Shown: one piece after another, positions 38,701-53,300 of the stretch | Numbering within the stretch: the stretch's first letter is position 1 | Layout of the letters: the number at the start of each line of letters is the position of its first letter | Source: Strongylocentrotus purpuratus | Taxonomy: Eukaryota > Echinodermata > Echinoidea > Camarodonta > Strongylocentrotidae | DNA length: 64,000 nt | NCBI RefSeq assembly: GCF_000002235.5 | Contig: NW_022145605.1 | Span: 30,739,274-30,803,273, forward strand | Direction: 5' to 3' | Translations under genes and position numbers: made by a program | Notes under the pieces: generated by a model | What the model was told of the DNA's origin: nothing | Seen by the model: only the letters and a program-made list of their open reading frames with translations | Database searches by the model: none

Positions 38701-41700
38701 TTACCAGAGTCAAAAACTTGGATGATCTGACGATAGAGGTGTACACCTTCGACGAGCATCCAGAACATCATTGCTAGGGAGAAGTAGTGCAGGATGAAGG
38801 CATATGCCTTGCATGCATACTATACAAGGGGTTCACATAAGAGATAAGATATAATGCGGGCAGAATTGAGACGCATACATATGTACAAAACTATCTTAGA
38901 TTTGTTAAATTCCTTGAATCATTTGAATAAACTAGAAAATGATTGCAAGGAGGAGTCATAAGGTGTAACGAAACCCATGGCCATGACGTCCCTTTCTTCA
39001 AGGAATCGTTGGGAGCAATATAGCGATGCTAAAATAGACAAGTGTATTTTTTCCAAAATGTATACTATTTCCTACCTTTTTGTATAGTTCTGTAAAGGTT
39101 TATAAAAGTGTAACATATATACACTGATTAAAACAATATTAAAACAATATAAAGATTATCCAATGAAAGTGATTTATTTGTTCAATATATAATACTGAAA
39201 ATGTACACAAATAACGTGAGATAAATATTTTGCGTCGCCTTTTTGTTGTTCTTCGTTTAATACCTTCCTTTGATGAAATTAACTACAAAGGTTTCAAAAA
39301 AAGTCTCTGCCGGGAATAACACCAAGGTCTTTGGTTGCGTACACCAAATCCTTTAACAGCTTGACCACAAAGTGGGGTTTTTTCGGCTTCACCAGATACA
39401 ACAATTTTGACACACTCAGCATATATATATATATATATACATGTATATATCCACACAAAAAAGAAATTGGACACTATTTGTAGTTAAGATTTTCAAATAA
39501 ATATAAATAAATATATAAGTTATTCCCAGTTAAGATGATATGCAATTGGATTCATACCACTCACGCTTGAGTGAGTATCTGAAAGATAATTTCAAAAATG
39601 GGGCATCTGAACACTCAAATTGTGATGAGCATTGGAAGTATCACACGGCTCGTCCACGATCTCGGGTGGAAAGGAGAGGCATCTTGACCGCGCTTGTCAA
39701 AACCATGCAGTCCTTGGACTACATCTGACATCAAGAGCTCGACCCTCCTCATCATTTCTCATTCTTTTCCCCCTTTAAACCGTTGAGCAAGACTGTCTTA
39801 CAGATGCACATGTTCATTAGTATTTGAATGGCTACTTGCTCTATTTTGTGCTGTTGCATTCTTTCAGACCTACTAACCGTTAAATGAATGTGGCGATCCA
39901 AGCGTGAAAATTCGAAGCTTGATTTTAATTGATGTTGATAGAGTATTGATATTTCTTTAATTTGTAATATACTTTTATACATTTTTAAGATGAAAGAGTG
40001 TCAATTTCTGGTATTTGTTTAATATTATAGTTGAATGTAGCACATGGCTTTAATAAGGAAAACAAGGGAAATGGATAGCCTTCCAGAAATCTCAGAATAC
40101 AAAAATAATAAAGATTACCTCAATTTCAATAGGATTGATGCCGGCAAAGAAGATGATATCGACAAACAGAATGGCGACCATCAAGTTTGCATGAATTATT
40201 ACCCGGTCAGCTGTCAACGATCGTCTATGTATAAATTCAAAATTAGACCCGATGATTTACAGAAAGTTTTTATTCGAGTTAAAGAAATTTATGATTGTTT
40301 ATTGGTTTACACAGCATGTTATTCATATTATATCCATGGCACAGAGAAGGAAAAAAGTGTTCAATTCACCTTTTTTCAGTTATAGATTTGAAATGTAAAT
40401 TTATTTTTTGGACTTACTGTGTTATAGGGTTACAAAACAACTATGTATAATTTCGACCTCTGGTCAAATATAATAATAATAATAGCCTAATAGTCCACTC
40501 CAAATTTTATTAAACAGAAACGGAAATTCTTTTTGCCCATTTGATCGTGAGCCCGGCAGCCACTGAGCAGCGCCAGATCGACGTTGCTCTATCCCTTATT
40601 GTTGAACGCCAAACAAGGTAGCAACAACTCCCATCTTTAAACGTCTTTTGGTATGACGCGGCCGGGGTTCTTTGAGGAAAATATATTATGAAAGTATCAT
40701 GCCTTGCACCTTTGATTCTGAGCATGCACAAAGTGCACACAATGAGTGCAAAAAACGTACCTTCTATAGTATGTGGGAATTTACGGTCAGTGCCCGATCA
40801 TTTCATTTCATTACACGTAATTGTTTTCATTTCATAGAGAATACAAATATCACAGCAACAACAAAAAAGTATATTAGAATGAATAAAAGAATATGCATTG
40901 GGTTTATTTTTTCTTCTTGCTTAATCGGGAAACATGCTACGTAATTTTTTTTTGTCTAATATGTATATTTTAACAGGAAATAAACCACTATCCATTTTAG
41001 ATTTGAATTACATGAAAAAATGATACATAAATTATTGAAATCGCCCAAGTTATACTGGGTTGTCAACCATTCAAAACTACAAATTCCTTGATATTTTTAC
41101 CTGAGAATAAAGAACGTAATCAGACTGATAACGAGTGACGTCACAGATAATCCAAGGCCTACCCAGGTTAGAATATCACTGATGATATCTCCATCCTAAA
41201 AAGTATTGTTCAACAAATAGCTTTCAACGTTATTAATACTCTTGGTATAATATATATATATATATATATATTTATGTCGACGACAAAATATTATAATGGA
41301 CTTTATATTTGTAAGACTAATTTACTCATTTTGTAAAAATGTATCCCTGTCAAAAACTATTATCATGGGAAAAGCGTTTAGGATAAGCACATTCCAGGTA
41401 AAGGGGAAATATTTCATACTTTTTGAAATATCGTTGCATCTTAAGGGATAATTTCGATTATTTTCTTATTAAAAGATATGAATATTCTCACAATTAACTC
41501 GCCAATATAAAATTTATACGTTGTAATGATAAAAATCATTAATTCAAATAGCGCATACTTACATATCAGAATCTCTCTTTAATCAACAGCTAACCAACTG
41601 AGAATTATAGTTAAATGTTATACACGTTTGTGAAATGATAAGCTCTAATATATAATATATACATCATGATTATATCTTACCAGCTCACTCGGCAGCAAAC

Positions 41701-44310
41701 TCACGAGAATGGCAAAGCTGGTCATGTGATCACAGTAGCATGACGTCATATTCACGTTCTCCGTCGAGGTTTCTCGACAGCCGGTGGAACTCCATTTTCT
41801 TTAAAAAACATAGCACACGAGTAATGTGACCAGATGAAAACAATTTACATAATTTTATTTGGATACAGTTATAATATTTGTTTGCATTGTTTGCGAGAGT
41901 GCAAAAATCGACTTGCGCCAAAGTTGCTTATGTGATGTTTGAATAAAACAATTGGGATTTGGGTATTAATTCGGTCTTTGCAGATCCAAATAATATCCCT
42001 AACAAAGTTATTCAAGCCACGCATATTAAATATCGAATATCAAATATCAACGAACGTTTGTGCGCGTGTGTGTGGGACTGTGGGTGCGTGTGACTTTGCC
42101 CTTTGCAAAATGCATATGCAATGCATTTCATTTGATACATTCATTTCATTCTCTCACTCCGCTAATCCCAACATAATACATACTGCAGACATCACTTTGG
42201 CGCAAGTCGATTTTTGCACTCTCGCAAACAATGCCTCCTATTCATCCAAGCGTGAACACATACCACACACAAATGGTACCAATTGATTTGGGATAAAACA
42301 CTCTTTCATAAAATGTATAATAATTTACGGTTCATAGATGATTTTAAAAAATAATTAGCAATTTTCTAGGTGTAAACTTTTTTTTGACTCACACGGTAGT
42401 AATTGGGTATTATTATTGGTAACCCGACACATGCTCCGCCGACGATTGCTCCGCCGACATTTACTCCGCAAAACGCGACAATTGCTCCGCGACATTTGCT
42501 CCGCGACATTTGCTCCGACGTCAAATGCTCCGCCGACAGTTGCTCCGCCGACAGTTGCTCCGCCGACAGTTGCTCCGCCGACAATTGCTCCGCCGACAGA
42601 TGCTCCGCCGACAATTGCTCCTCCGACAATTACTCCGCCGACAATTGCTCCGCCGTCAATTGCTCCGCAAAACGCGACAATTGCTCCGCCGACATTTGCT
42701 CCGCCGACATTTGCTCCGCCTGAAGCGACACTTGCTCCGCCGACATTTGCTCCGCCGACAATTGCTCCGCCGACAATTGCTCCGCCTGAAGCGACAATTG
42801 CTCCGCCGACATTTGCTCCGCCTGAAGCGACAATTGCTCCGCCGACATTTGCTCCGCCGACAATTGCTCCGCCGACATTGCTCCGCCGACATTTGCTCCA
42901 CCGACATTTGCTCCGCCGACAATTGCTCCGCCGACAATTGCTCCGCCTGAAGCGACAATTGCTCCGCCGACATTTGCTCCGACGACATTTGCTCCGCCCA
43001 AAAAGTGTCCCATAAACTACAAATGCTACTAGTACTACGACAAATGCTTCGCCGACAATATTTTCTTTACACCTATTTTTTTCGTTTCTTTTTTTCTTCT
43101 TCATTTTCTGAATGCATTTCTTGAAATAATGTAGATGGAATGAAATGAATGAATGTTGATGAAGTGGGAGGAAAAAGGAGTTACCTAAAAGTCATTTCGA
43201 ATATACTGAAATAACTTTCCATCTATCACTGTACGTCCCATATAATGTATACTAAACACTCATTACATGTCGTGGGAAGTTTTAAAAAAAAAGTAGAGCA
43301 GCAAGCCACATTCCCCAATACGCGCATACCTCCTAGTTAATTTCAAGTAGCTCATCAATATGTAATACCTGAAATTACCTCGATCAATGCATTATACAAT
43401 GTAATAGGTCATCATGGAAGTTTAGAAAATAAGTAAGGGGGATTTACCAAGTGTTGATCTTTTTAAGAGTTTTATAAAGAAACAAAAAGATATTGAATAT
43501 TTCTCAGCGAAAAAACGGAACAAGCTTGTTTCGCATTTTAAGAAATGGCGATTTGACTTATGATACTCATGTTGATTTAACTTTTATTCCTGCGCCTCCT
43601 CACTCCCCTTTATGCACTGGAGTTCAAACTATGATTTATATGTGTACAGTGTATTTTTTTTTACTATAATGTTTTTTTTTTATAACTTTCTTGTCCTTTC
43701 ATTATTGTTAGTTGTTCTTATACATATTGGTTTTTTTGTTTGTCTAATTATTACCAATGACTTGTAAATATGTAATTTTTATATGATTGAAAATTTAATA
43801 AACACACAAATATAAAAAAAGTTTAGAAAATAAGGGCACTTATATACGTAAGGAAGAGAACTCATTCAGACGGGAAAATGAGATGGCAGCCTTTCTGCTT
43901 ATTCACATTTATACAAATCATTTTGTTGCAGTTTGATGTTAGTTCTTCATGATAAGCCAATTGCTCTTCTTCCGGTGGCTTCGTGAGTCCCTTAAATTAT
44001 TTAGTGAAAACAAAGTACTCGAATGAAACGGAGTGTTTTGCACACTAACATATATATATTAAAGCTACATACACTTAACTAAAGGAAAGAAACCTTTAGA
44101 AAATGGACTGGATATTATTGAAATATTATTCTAAACAAGAATGTACTACATGATTGTATTACTTTACGTTTCAATTTCACGAGAGAAATAGAACTCGAGA
44201 GGGGGAGCAGAGAAGAAGTGATGGAAATGAAAGAAGACTAATAGCATGAGAGGAAAGAAAAGAGCAAAGAAGACAAGAAAACGGTGTAAACAGGAAAAGG
44301 AGGAGCATGG

Positions 44311-44353
<43 letters not shown>

Positions 44354-47300
44354 CCTTGAGCTTTGGATCAGCTAATGAGTAATACATGAAACAGATTTTG
44401 AGCGGAGTAATTATCTTTCGCCGGAGAACTTGCGTAAGGAGCTATAATTTTACTTTTTATTTTTTTAAATCAAACATTATGGGGAATAGCAAAAAACGGT
44501 TGTCTTTTTTGCTCTTTTCTTTCCTCTCATGTTATTAGTCTTCTTTCATTGAGGTAATTTCAGGTCTTACATATTATGAGCTGTTTGAAATTAACTAGGA
44601 GGTATGCGCGTATTGGGGAATGTGGCTTGCTGCTCTACTTTAAAAAAAAAAAAACTTCCCATGACATGTAATGAGTGTTTAGTGTACATTATGTGGGACG
44701 TACAGTGATAGATGGAAAGTTATTTCAGTATATTCGAAATGACTTTTAGGCAACTGCTTTTTCCTCCCACATTATCAACATTCATTCATTTCATTTCATT
44801 TACATAATGTCATGAAATGCATTAAAAAAATGAAGAAAAAAAGAAAGAAACAAAAACAACCCGTGAAAAAAAAATATTGTCGGCGAAGCATTTGTCGTAG
44901 TACTAGTAGCATTTGTATTTAATGGGACACTTTTTGGGCGGAGCAAATGTCGTCGGAGCAAATGTCACCGGAGCAAGTGTCGCTTCATGCGGAGCAAATG
45001 TCGTCGGAGCAATTGTCGGCGGAGCAAATGTCGTCGGAGCAATTGTCGGCGGAGCATATGTCACCGGAGCAATTGTCGCTTCAGGCGGAGCAATTGTCGG
45101 CGGAGCAATTGACGGCGGAGCAAGTGTCGCTTCAGGCGGAGCAAATGTCGGCGGAGCAAATGTCGGCGGAGCAATTGTCGCGTTTTGCGGAGCAATTGAC
45201 GGCGGAGCAATTGTCGGCGGAACAATTGTCGGAGGAGCAATTGTCGGCGGAGCATCTGTCGGCGGAGCAATTGTCGGCGGAGCAACTGTCGGCGGAGCAA
45301 CTGTCGGCGGAGCACCTGTCGGCGGAGCATTTGACGTCGGAGCAAATGTCGCGGAGCAAATGTCGCGGAGCAATTGTCGCGTTTTGCGGAGTAAATGTCG
45401 GCGGAGCAATCATCGGCGGAGCATGTGTCATGGAACCTTATTATTATATCAAAAATAACACTTTATTTCATTTTCTGAAGCAGTATTTTAATTATTCTAC
45501 AGAAACAAAAATCCTCTTTGTATTTAGCTTATATTTCGCTTATAAACAAATCAAGGATAACGATCTGGAAAGGGACAATGTACGTTTTTGTTGTATTAGA
45601 TTGTACTTCATTTCAAAATTAAAAATAATTTGAAGAAAACATGATTGTATGTGCCTTTTGGTAAAAAAATAAAATAAAATTAGTTGCATTTTTGTAAACA
45701 TATTTGGTTTATTGTTGTTTAACTTGTAAAAGGATAATACAAGTCATATTCTCACCATAATCGCAAACACCTTTGAGAATGTAAAATATGATGAAGAAGA
45801 GAAACAATTACGATCAATCAAATATTTTGATATCAATTTCACATTCCCTATATAATCTGGAGATTATATTGCCCTAGCCTACGTATGTTATTATCTTTTA
45901 GCAACAAAGTGATCTCCATTTCATGAAACAATGAGGAATGATAAATATATGAAGTGTGAAAATATCAATTTATTAATGCAACAAGTACATATAGAAATCA
46001 AATGAAAGGCAAAATATTTTCGAAAATTATTTGTGATAGCCATTCATGAATGAACCTGCATTCAATCAGCAGATGTACGAGATTTATTGTATTATTACCA
46101 ATGCTCCTTCTCTCCCCTTTCCTTTTCTGCTCTGCAAGTCAATCTTTTCTATTTGTATTTGTTATTGTTGTTGTATCTAAGTTGAGGGCTGCGGCACGTC
46201 AAGCTACTTTGCTTATTTCTGTAGCCCTCCTGCATCTAATGTATGTTAATTATGCATTCAATATATTTGTTTAAATTTGTTTATTATCTGTATAAAATTA
46301 TATACATTTAAAATACTGTATCAAACCATATTATGTTCATGAAAATGTATGATGAAAAAAGAAAAAAGATGCAGAAACCAATAAATCAAATCAAAGTCAA
46401 ATCAAATAACATGATATTATTGCCTTCAAAATAATACCTGGTCTTTATATCCCAGAAACTGCATGTTGGTGAAAAGTATTTCTGACCGATCATCTGCAGT
46501 GAAATAGGAGGAAAAGTGATAAATAAATGCTAATATTACACTGGCAAGCTGCTATTGTATAAAGAATTTCCTGTAGAATATGAGTTCATGTGATATTTCC
46601 CCAATTTTGGGGGTCCTGAACACAAATCTACCTGTTGTCATTTTTCTAAATGACGTCTTCAGTTGTTGCCATATTAAAGCATTAGATTCATTAACATGAC
46701 TTATATTTCAATTAAATTTTCAATAAGTGCATATGTATATATATTTTCAGCTACCCTTTTGACATTAATAAACAATATGAGTCTTCCAGATCATAGTTAT
46801 GCTTAAATATTGCGGTTGCCATGGTAACACTGTATTTTTTAGAAAATAGAAAAATCTATAATAATGAAAAAACATGTATAACTGTCGAAATATATTCATT
46901 TTATTCCAAATGTTTGATTACCATTATGAACTTGATTATTTTAGGTTATATTTTTGAAGAAATATATATCTAGGTATCTGAACATAACCAAAATACAAAA
47001 CAAATGTCTAGATATGAATGATTGTTTTCAACCGAGATGAGGATTTTAAGGTACCAGTCACGATGGTACGAAAATGCCTGACAGAAGGGTTTATATGACA
47101 TGACAGATTTATTTTGTTCAGCGAAATTGTATAGATAAAAGATCCCGAGGTACTCACTGTAGAGTGGATAAGAGTAAAGCTGAAAGGAATAGACACCAAC
47201 TCGTGACCAATGAATACAGTTGCCGTTATGACATTACTCGCAACTCGAAGGTTGACATCATTATTGCCGGTGGTGGCGTTGTTAGCTGTCTTGTTATTAA

Positions 47301-50300
47301 GGAGGTCAGAAAGACGTGCGGACGTAACAATCCCTATAGTGACAGGCAGCTGGTCATTTCCATCTGCAGAGGGTGTAGAATCCATTTATAATCCATCTAA
47401 GTTCACTCAAATCGATAGCAAGGTTATTATATCCTCTTTCTAGAAATATTTTAATATTCCTTAGTTTTGTTCAGGATTACAACATTTTTAAATGACCAAA
47501 TAAAAAATAAAAAATATGAGGTAAACTGAACAGGGAATAGGGAGAAGACGAAAGACTACATAATTGTCATGCCGTCAACACAAAGATAATAATATTGTAT
47601 TGACTTGTATTTTTTCTCATTGATACTTATCCTGTTTTAAAATTAAATATAAACAATTTCTGTTAAATAAGTATAATAATCAGTATTAATAGCATGGGCA
47701 AGTTCGACAATTTTTTAAAACTCTATTTGTACATGACAGTATGTTTTAGCATGTTTTTTTTTTTATCCTTTCTGTTCCTTTTTCCATGTTTCTTTTTTCC
47801 CTGTTTGTATGTGTTTTGGGGGTAGGCTTTCATACACATATTGCTCCGGTTGTCTCATTTTCGCTCGCTAGACGTATATAGCAGACGGCAATCGGCGGAT
47901 TAGACGACACTTGGTAGTGAATTTGTATGTGAGATTGCTTTGCTAAATATAAAATACAAGAACATTTTCCATAAACCTACCAAACTACATAATACAATGA
48001 AATACTTGACTTTAAGTAGGGGAGTATGATGTGGTGCACAACTGCACCCCTCTGTAAATAATCGAATAGTCCATGGTGATCATGAATATTCATGTTTTTG
48101 CTTACTTCGGCAAAATGCTTGTCTATACTAAATGGAAAAATTACAAAAAATTCAAATGAGACTAAACGGAGCTATATGAGGAACCCCTCCTTCCTGCCTA
48201 TCCAAAATGCTCTCATAAATTGGCATTGTTATTCGTTATCACTATCTTGTTTTGTATCATTCCATTCTGTATTTGTATGTTTTAAATGTTTTTATGAAGA
48301 GTATTGAAGAAACTTTGAATTCGAATATGAATAACTAATGTGTGTGTGTAGGTGAGAATGTGGGTGTGTAGGTGTTTGGATAGTGTACGAACATTTGTTT
48401 CTGTTGTTGATACTAGACTGATCGTTTGAGGTATGCGTAAGAAGGTAGCTGGCTGGAGGTTTAAATTTTAGGATGCGAAAGTTAATGTGGTTGGATTGGT
48501 TAAATTGGAATGTATGGATTAGCAAATCTAGTGACCAAGGTAATGATAATTACAATGCGAAGGACTTGAAAACGTAGTAGTAATAGCAATATACAGATGT
48601 AACTATTATCATCATTGACAGGATAAAAGCATTCTTATTATTGTTATGTTGATACCGAACTAACCTCTACTGGTGTGGGTTGGTTGTGAGGCTGGAAATA
48701 AGGGTGTGTGCGGGTTCGATCATGGGAGAATGTAAGAACGACAAGTGAAAAGATCATTTTAGTGACATGAATCGAATGATTAAATTTTTTTTCATCAATG
48801 ACTTCATGACATCCTACCTTTGGATTGATCATTCCTTTCACAGAAATAGTTTACGGGCAAAGAGAATCGATCTCCGTTCGGGCTGGTGTCCGTCCATTCA
48901 GTAGCACACAAATCTTCGAGTACAGATCGGTATACATAGATATCTAGCGTGAAAGTGGATTCAGGGAAGAGAAGAAGATATAATGTAGAGAAAGAGAAGT
49001 GGTTGAATAAAAGAAAATCATTAGAAAAGAGGAAACAATATTATGGGAACGATGAACAGAATGAAGAAAGATATTAAGTGACAAAAGAACACAAAATGTG
49101 TAGCTCTATAATGGTGTGAAACTTGAAGCTAAAATAACTGAGCAAGATCCCTCATCAAAATATGATATATTACGAAGAAAACATATCAAAAGAGTGGAAA
49201 CTCTTGAGGGATGTAGAGAAGCTGAATAACATTATCTGATTATCTCAATCAAATTTACCAAATCCATCACTTTTGTATCAACTATAAATTGCAAAAATCC
49301 GTAAACATCCCCTTTATGATTAAGATCGCAGTTCAGATTCAAATTCAAATTTCATTTACAGTTTCAATTGCTAGTGTATAACATCAACAACATGCCAACA
49401 ATATTTTAATATTAAGAAGGATTTTTTTTAAATCACAGTAAATCAAATTTAAACATTATTACTCTTACGATAATGTTATGACCCTCGAGATAACTTGTTT
49501 AAAACATAAGCTGGTTCATTACAGTAAACTTGAGAGCTTGCCATAAAATCTTGAGAAACAAAAAAAAAAGCTTATTGTAAACGATGCTTTTGGATGCACT
49601 TTCTCAATTTATAACATTGAAAGTTATTAGGGCCCTATCTTATAAAGAATTGCGACTGATCCAAATCAACCGCAAGCCCTCTAATCAATCGCAAATTTGC
49701 AGTTCCTTTTCTTTTGTTTACATAGTTGCCATTGATACCAATCCTAAAGAAGTTGCGATTGGTATCAACTCTTTATAAGACATGCTTTCACGTGAAAACT
49801 GTGCAGTTAAGCGTAGATCACTGGGACATTTACATGATGGCGTTAAAATAAATCATGACTTAAAAAGTTTCGTTGAATAAAAATAAAAAGGCGTTTTTAA
49901 GATTTTCGCAAGTAACATCATTCCTTGAGGCACCCTGCTTGTTAATAATACCTACCAAGATTATGAAAATTCAAGCTTCATAATTCGAAAGTTCTTGGAT
50001 GTTTTCTTTATCTTTAGGGAAAAATACAATGCCGATCAACTTACTATTGACTTCGATTGATTGTCCTGTACTGAGATTCATTCCAATATCGAAGACCATC
50101 TGCTCCAAAATGTCAAGGTCCGAAAGAAACTGAAGATCCTTCTATATAAAACAGATGTATTAATGTCGACTATTATTATGATTATTTTTAGATTTTTCAG
50201 TTTTTGACACAACACTCTAAAATGCGGTGTAAACGAGATCGTTCAAAAAGTTTAAAACTAATAATGTTGTGATGAATTTACGAAATTTTAAGTTCAATGG

Positions 50301-53300
50301 TAATGCGCGTCGGTTCCCTGCTTCCCTCTGGGTCTAGAACCATTTAGTGTTCCTTCTAAGAAATCCCTCAAGAGAGTCGGATGTCTTTTAATATAACCAA
50401 AATATTTCGCATTTATTTATATTACGATTCCTATAAATAAAGTTGTCATGATTGTTGAAAATGGGATGGGGTATGTATCTTAGCAAACTAGCAAAGTCAT
50501 CACGCTCGACTTGATTTCGCATACAGTATGGTAAACCCGCTATGTCCTATATCTTCTAATGATCTATTTTTTTATTGTGAGAGGCCAGAGAGGTCAAGTA
50601 TAGCAGACATGAGCGCTATAGAACAACCCATTATTATTGTTGTTGTTGTTATTATTATCATTATCACTGTTATTATAATATCTGAGATTCGCGTAGTTGG
50701 AAAGTCACGACAACATCAATAATTAGCTGGCTATAAACTCTTTACATGCTACACAAATGATATCCATGTGCCACAATGTCTTTATCATGAGATTGATATA
50801 CCAAACGCTTTGTGGTTATTAAGATTAAATGCTTCCAGTGCAAGATATACTCTGTACCGGTGGGAAAATGCTTATCAAAGAGGAAATCAAGACCGGAAAC
50901 GAGTTATTTTGCAAAGAACAATCATTCATTTCATTTGTTCCTATGCTGTTTTGTGCAAAATTACACTTGTGGCAAAAGACGAAGAAAGCAACGGAAGTGT
51001 TAATGCCCATTCTAGTTAAGGAAAAAAGAGGTAGGGATATATGGTGCATAATTTTTCGCATTCCCAGGATCTCAAAATAACTCGCAAAAAATCTCTTGTT
51101 ATATAATTCAAGAGATAAGTTAATCACAGAATATTACCCAAACTCGAATATGATCTTTAAAAATTGCAAATTTTTCAAAATAATGGGACGTGATTTGGCA
51201 ACGGGAACATAATTATTTGTTACCTGGATTCAAAAATCTTGAAGCTGTGAGCAAAATTAATATATACTTTTAGATATAAATATATGTGTATGTTGTGTTG
51301 TTGCCTAGTGGATAAGTCAACCGACTGCAGATCACGAGGTACGGGTTTCGAGTCTCGCCGCGGCACTATGTTAATCTACATTTGCCACTCTCCACCCAGG
51401 TGTTAAATGGGTACCCGGTAGAATGTGAAAGTCAATGCGGTTAGACGAGTAAGTGTGCGCTTGTAAAAGTGACGCCTAGCTGGAATGCTTCCGAGCACTG
51501 GCGTACCTATGGGGGGGGCAGGGGGGCAGAGTGCCCCCCCCCCCCTGACGGGCTCCAGGGGAAAAACGGAAAAAGGGGAAAGAAAAGAAAAGAAAGGAAA
51601 GGAAAGAAAAAGAAAAAAGGAAAAGGGAAGAAAAAAGGAAAGAAAGAGAAAAAGGGAAAAAAAAGGAAAGAATAATAATAATAATAATGAACGTTATTTG
51701 TATAGCGCATATCACTCACACAAAGAAAGTCCCTATGCGAAAAAAGGAAGAAGAAGAGAAAAGGAAGAAAAGGGAAAAGAAAAGGAAAGGAATAAAAATG
51801 AGGATTTTTTTTTTTAAAGACCATGGCGGTACGCACCAGGGGGGGGGGGGCAGTTGACCCCAGATATTTTGAAAACGTACAGTTTTTTTCCTGAAAATGT
51901 AGTGTAGGCCTATACCAAATCCTTCAATTCTACTTTTGAAAATGCAAAAGTACCCTCATGACCAGTTCGGTCGCTCGAACTCCCTTCACTCCTTTTGCTT
52001 TTGAGATTCTTCGAAAACTTTTAACGCATCTTTCCCCCTCCCCCACCAGAAAAATATTCCGCATACGGCCCCGAAAAAAATTAAAACAAATGAAAATAGG
52101 AAAATATAAGTGATATAACAAATTTGAAACTCTTCGCTGGCGCGAACTGCTTGCTAGCCTATTTTGTATTAAATGTTTTCACTTGCTCGTCCCCCTAAAA
52201 AAAGAAAAGGATTAGTATTGCCTAGAATACAATTGTGCCTGCCCCGACGGGCCCCGACCTGCAACCATGGCAACAATAACACACAATATGTGTACCAAAT
52301 GTTACTAAAAGAGACTAATTCATTTTTCTCGCTCGCTACACTCGCTCGCGAATAAAATGAATAGACATTGCTTTGGAACAATTGTGCCCACCCTTGACCT
52401 GCAACAATATCATTAAAAATGGAAGGAAAGAGTTTTTTCGCCCTCTCGCCAAAAAGGAATTGAATCGCTTTAAACGTGATTGCGTCCATCCTGATCTGCA
52501 CCAATAAAAACAAGTTTATTTATTAATTTCTATTAAAAGATAATTTTTTTTTTGCTTGCTCGCTATGCTCGCTCACCAAAATGGAATTGACACCGCTAAC
52601 GTGCCCGCCCCAACCTGCAACAACCAGTTAATAATTATGTACCAAACGTTATTCAAAGAAGTTTTGGTGTGCTCGTGCTCGCCAAAATGGAATTAACATC
52701 ACCTTAGACATGATTGTGTAAGCCCTGCCCTGCAACAAAAAAATCTGAAATTTATGAACCAATTATCATTACAAAAATGTTGCTCGCTCGCTACGCTCGC
52801 TCGCCAAAATAGAAATAACACCGCTTTTAATAATCACGTCCCTGACATGGAACAATGAACCCAAGTTTTATGTACCATATTTTCCCTATAAAAGAAAAGT
52901 GATTTTTTTTTCGCTCGCTACGCTCGCTAGCTCGTGGAATTATGTGCCCACAATTAAACCTGCTACAATATCATTAAAAAGAGAAATGTAGGGGGTTGCC
53001 TGCCCGCCAAAATGGGATTGACATTGCCTTAAACACGATTGTTCCCGCCCCCTACCTGCAACAATGAAACAAATTTTATATAGCAATTCATTGAGAGAAA
53101 GATGTATTTTCGCTCACTAGCTAAAATGGGTATAAAATCACCCTAAACACAATATTGTTCCCGCGCCCTGCATTGGACAATTGAACCAAGTTTAAGTGGC
53201 AATTATTAAAAAAGAAGTGATTTTTTTTTCTTGCTCGCTACACTCGTTTGCAAAAAAATGAAATTAACGTCGCTAACAAGTGAATGTTCCCACCCCCAAC

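Larger units (their letters stand above)
42426..45429. mobile_element. TU-like foldback transposon with 15-bp repeat arms
   Basis: The ends are GACACATGCTCCGCCGA and its complement. Each outer arm (42432-43000 and 44938-45425) is an array of a 15-bp unit, TTGCTCCGCCGACAA and variants. Inner arms continue as matching unique sequence (43000-43390 with 44560-44938), and a further matching block lies at 44228-44280 with 44500-44550. Outer arrays of 15-bp repeats plus a unique inner domain match the published description of sea urchin TU elements. Open frames rich in A-P-P-T or A-E-Q-L-S are artefacts of the 15-bp repeat being divisible by three. It lies in the intron just before the GPS exon of copy B. 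Confidence 0.85.

Noticed and set aside
39283-39440. Minus-strand stretch with RNQRPWCYSRQ that briefly suggested a kringle or fibronectin II piece
   Set aside because: The other Cys and the aromatic pattern of those domains are missing, and it abuts a TA microsatellite.
42416-43104. Long open frames rich in APPTIAPPT or AEQLSAEQ on both strands (also 44903-45633)
   Set aside because: They are produced by a 15-bp tandem repeat, which stays open in several frames on both strands; this is the arm of a transposon, not a protein gene.
50768-51019. Plus-strand frame in copy B (LWLLRLNASSARYTLY) near 50.8-51.0 kb
   Set aside because: The matching copy A sequence is frame-broken and carries a MITE, and no splice context was found on either strand.
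51469-51836. Lys/Glu-rich or Phe-rich frames near 51.5-51.8 kb
   Set aside because: Purine-rich low-complexity sequence inside the hAT-like element.
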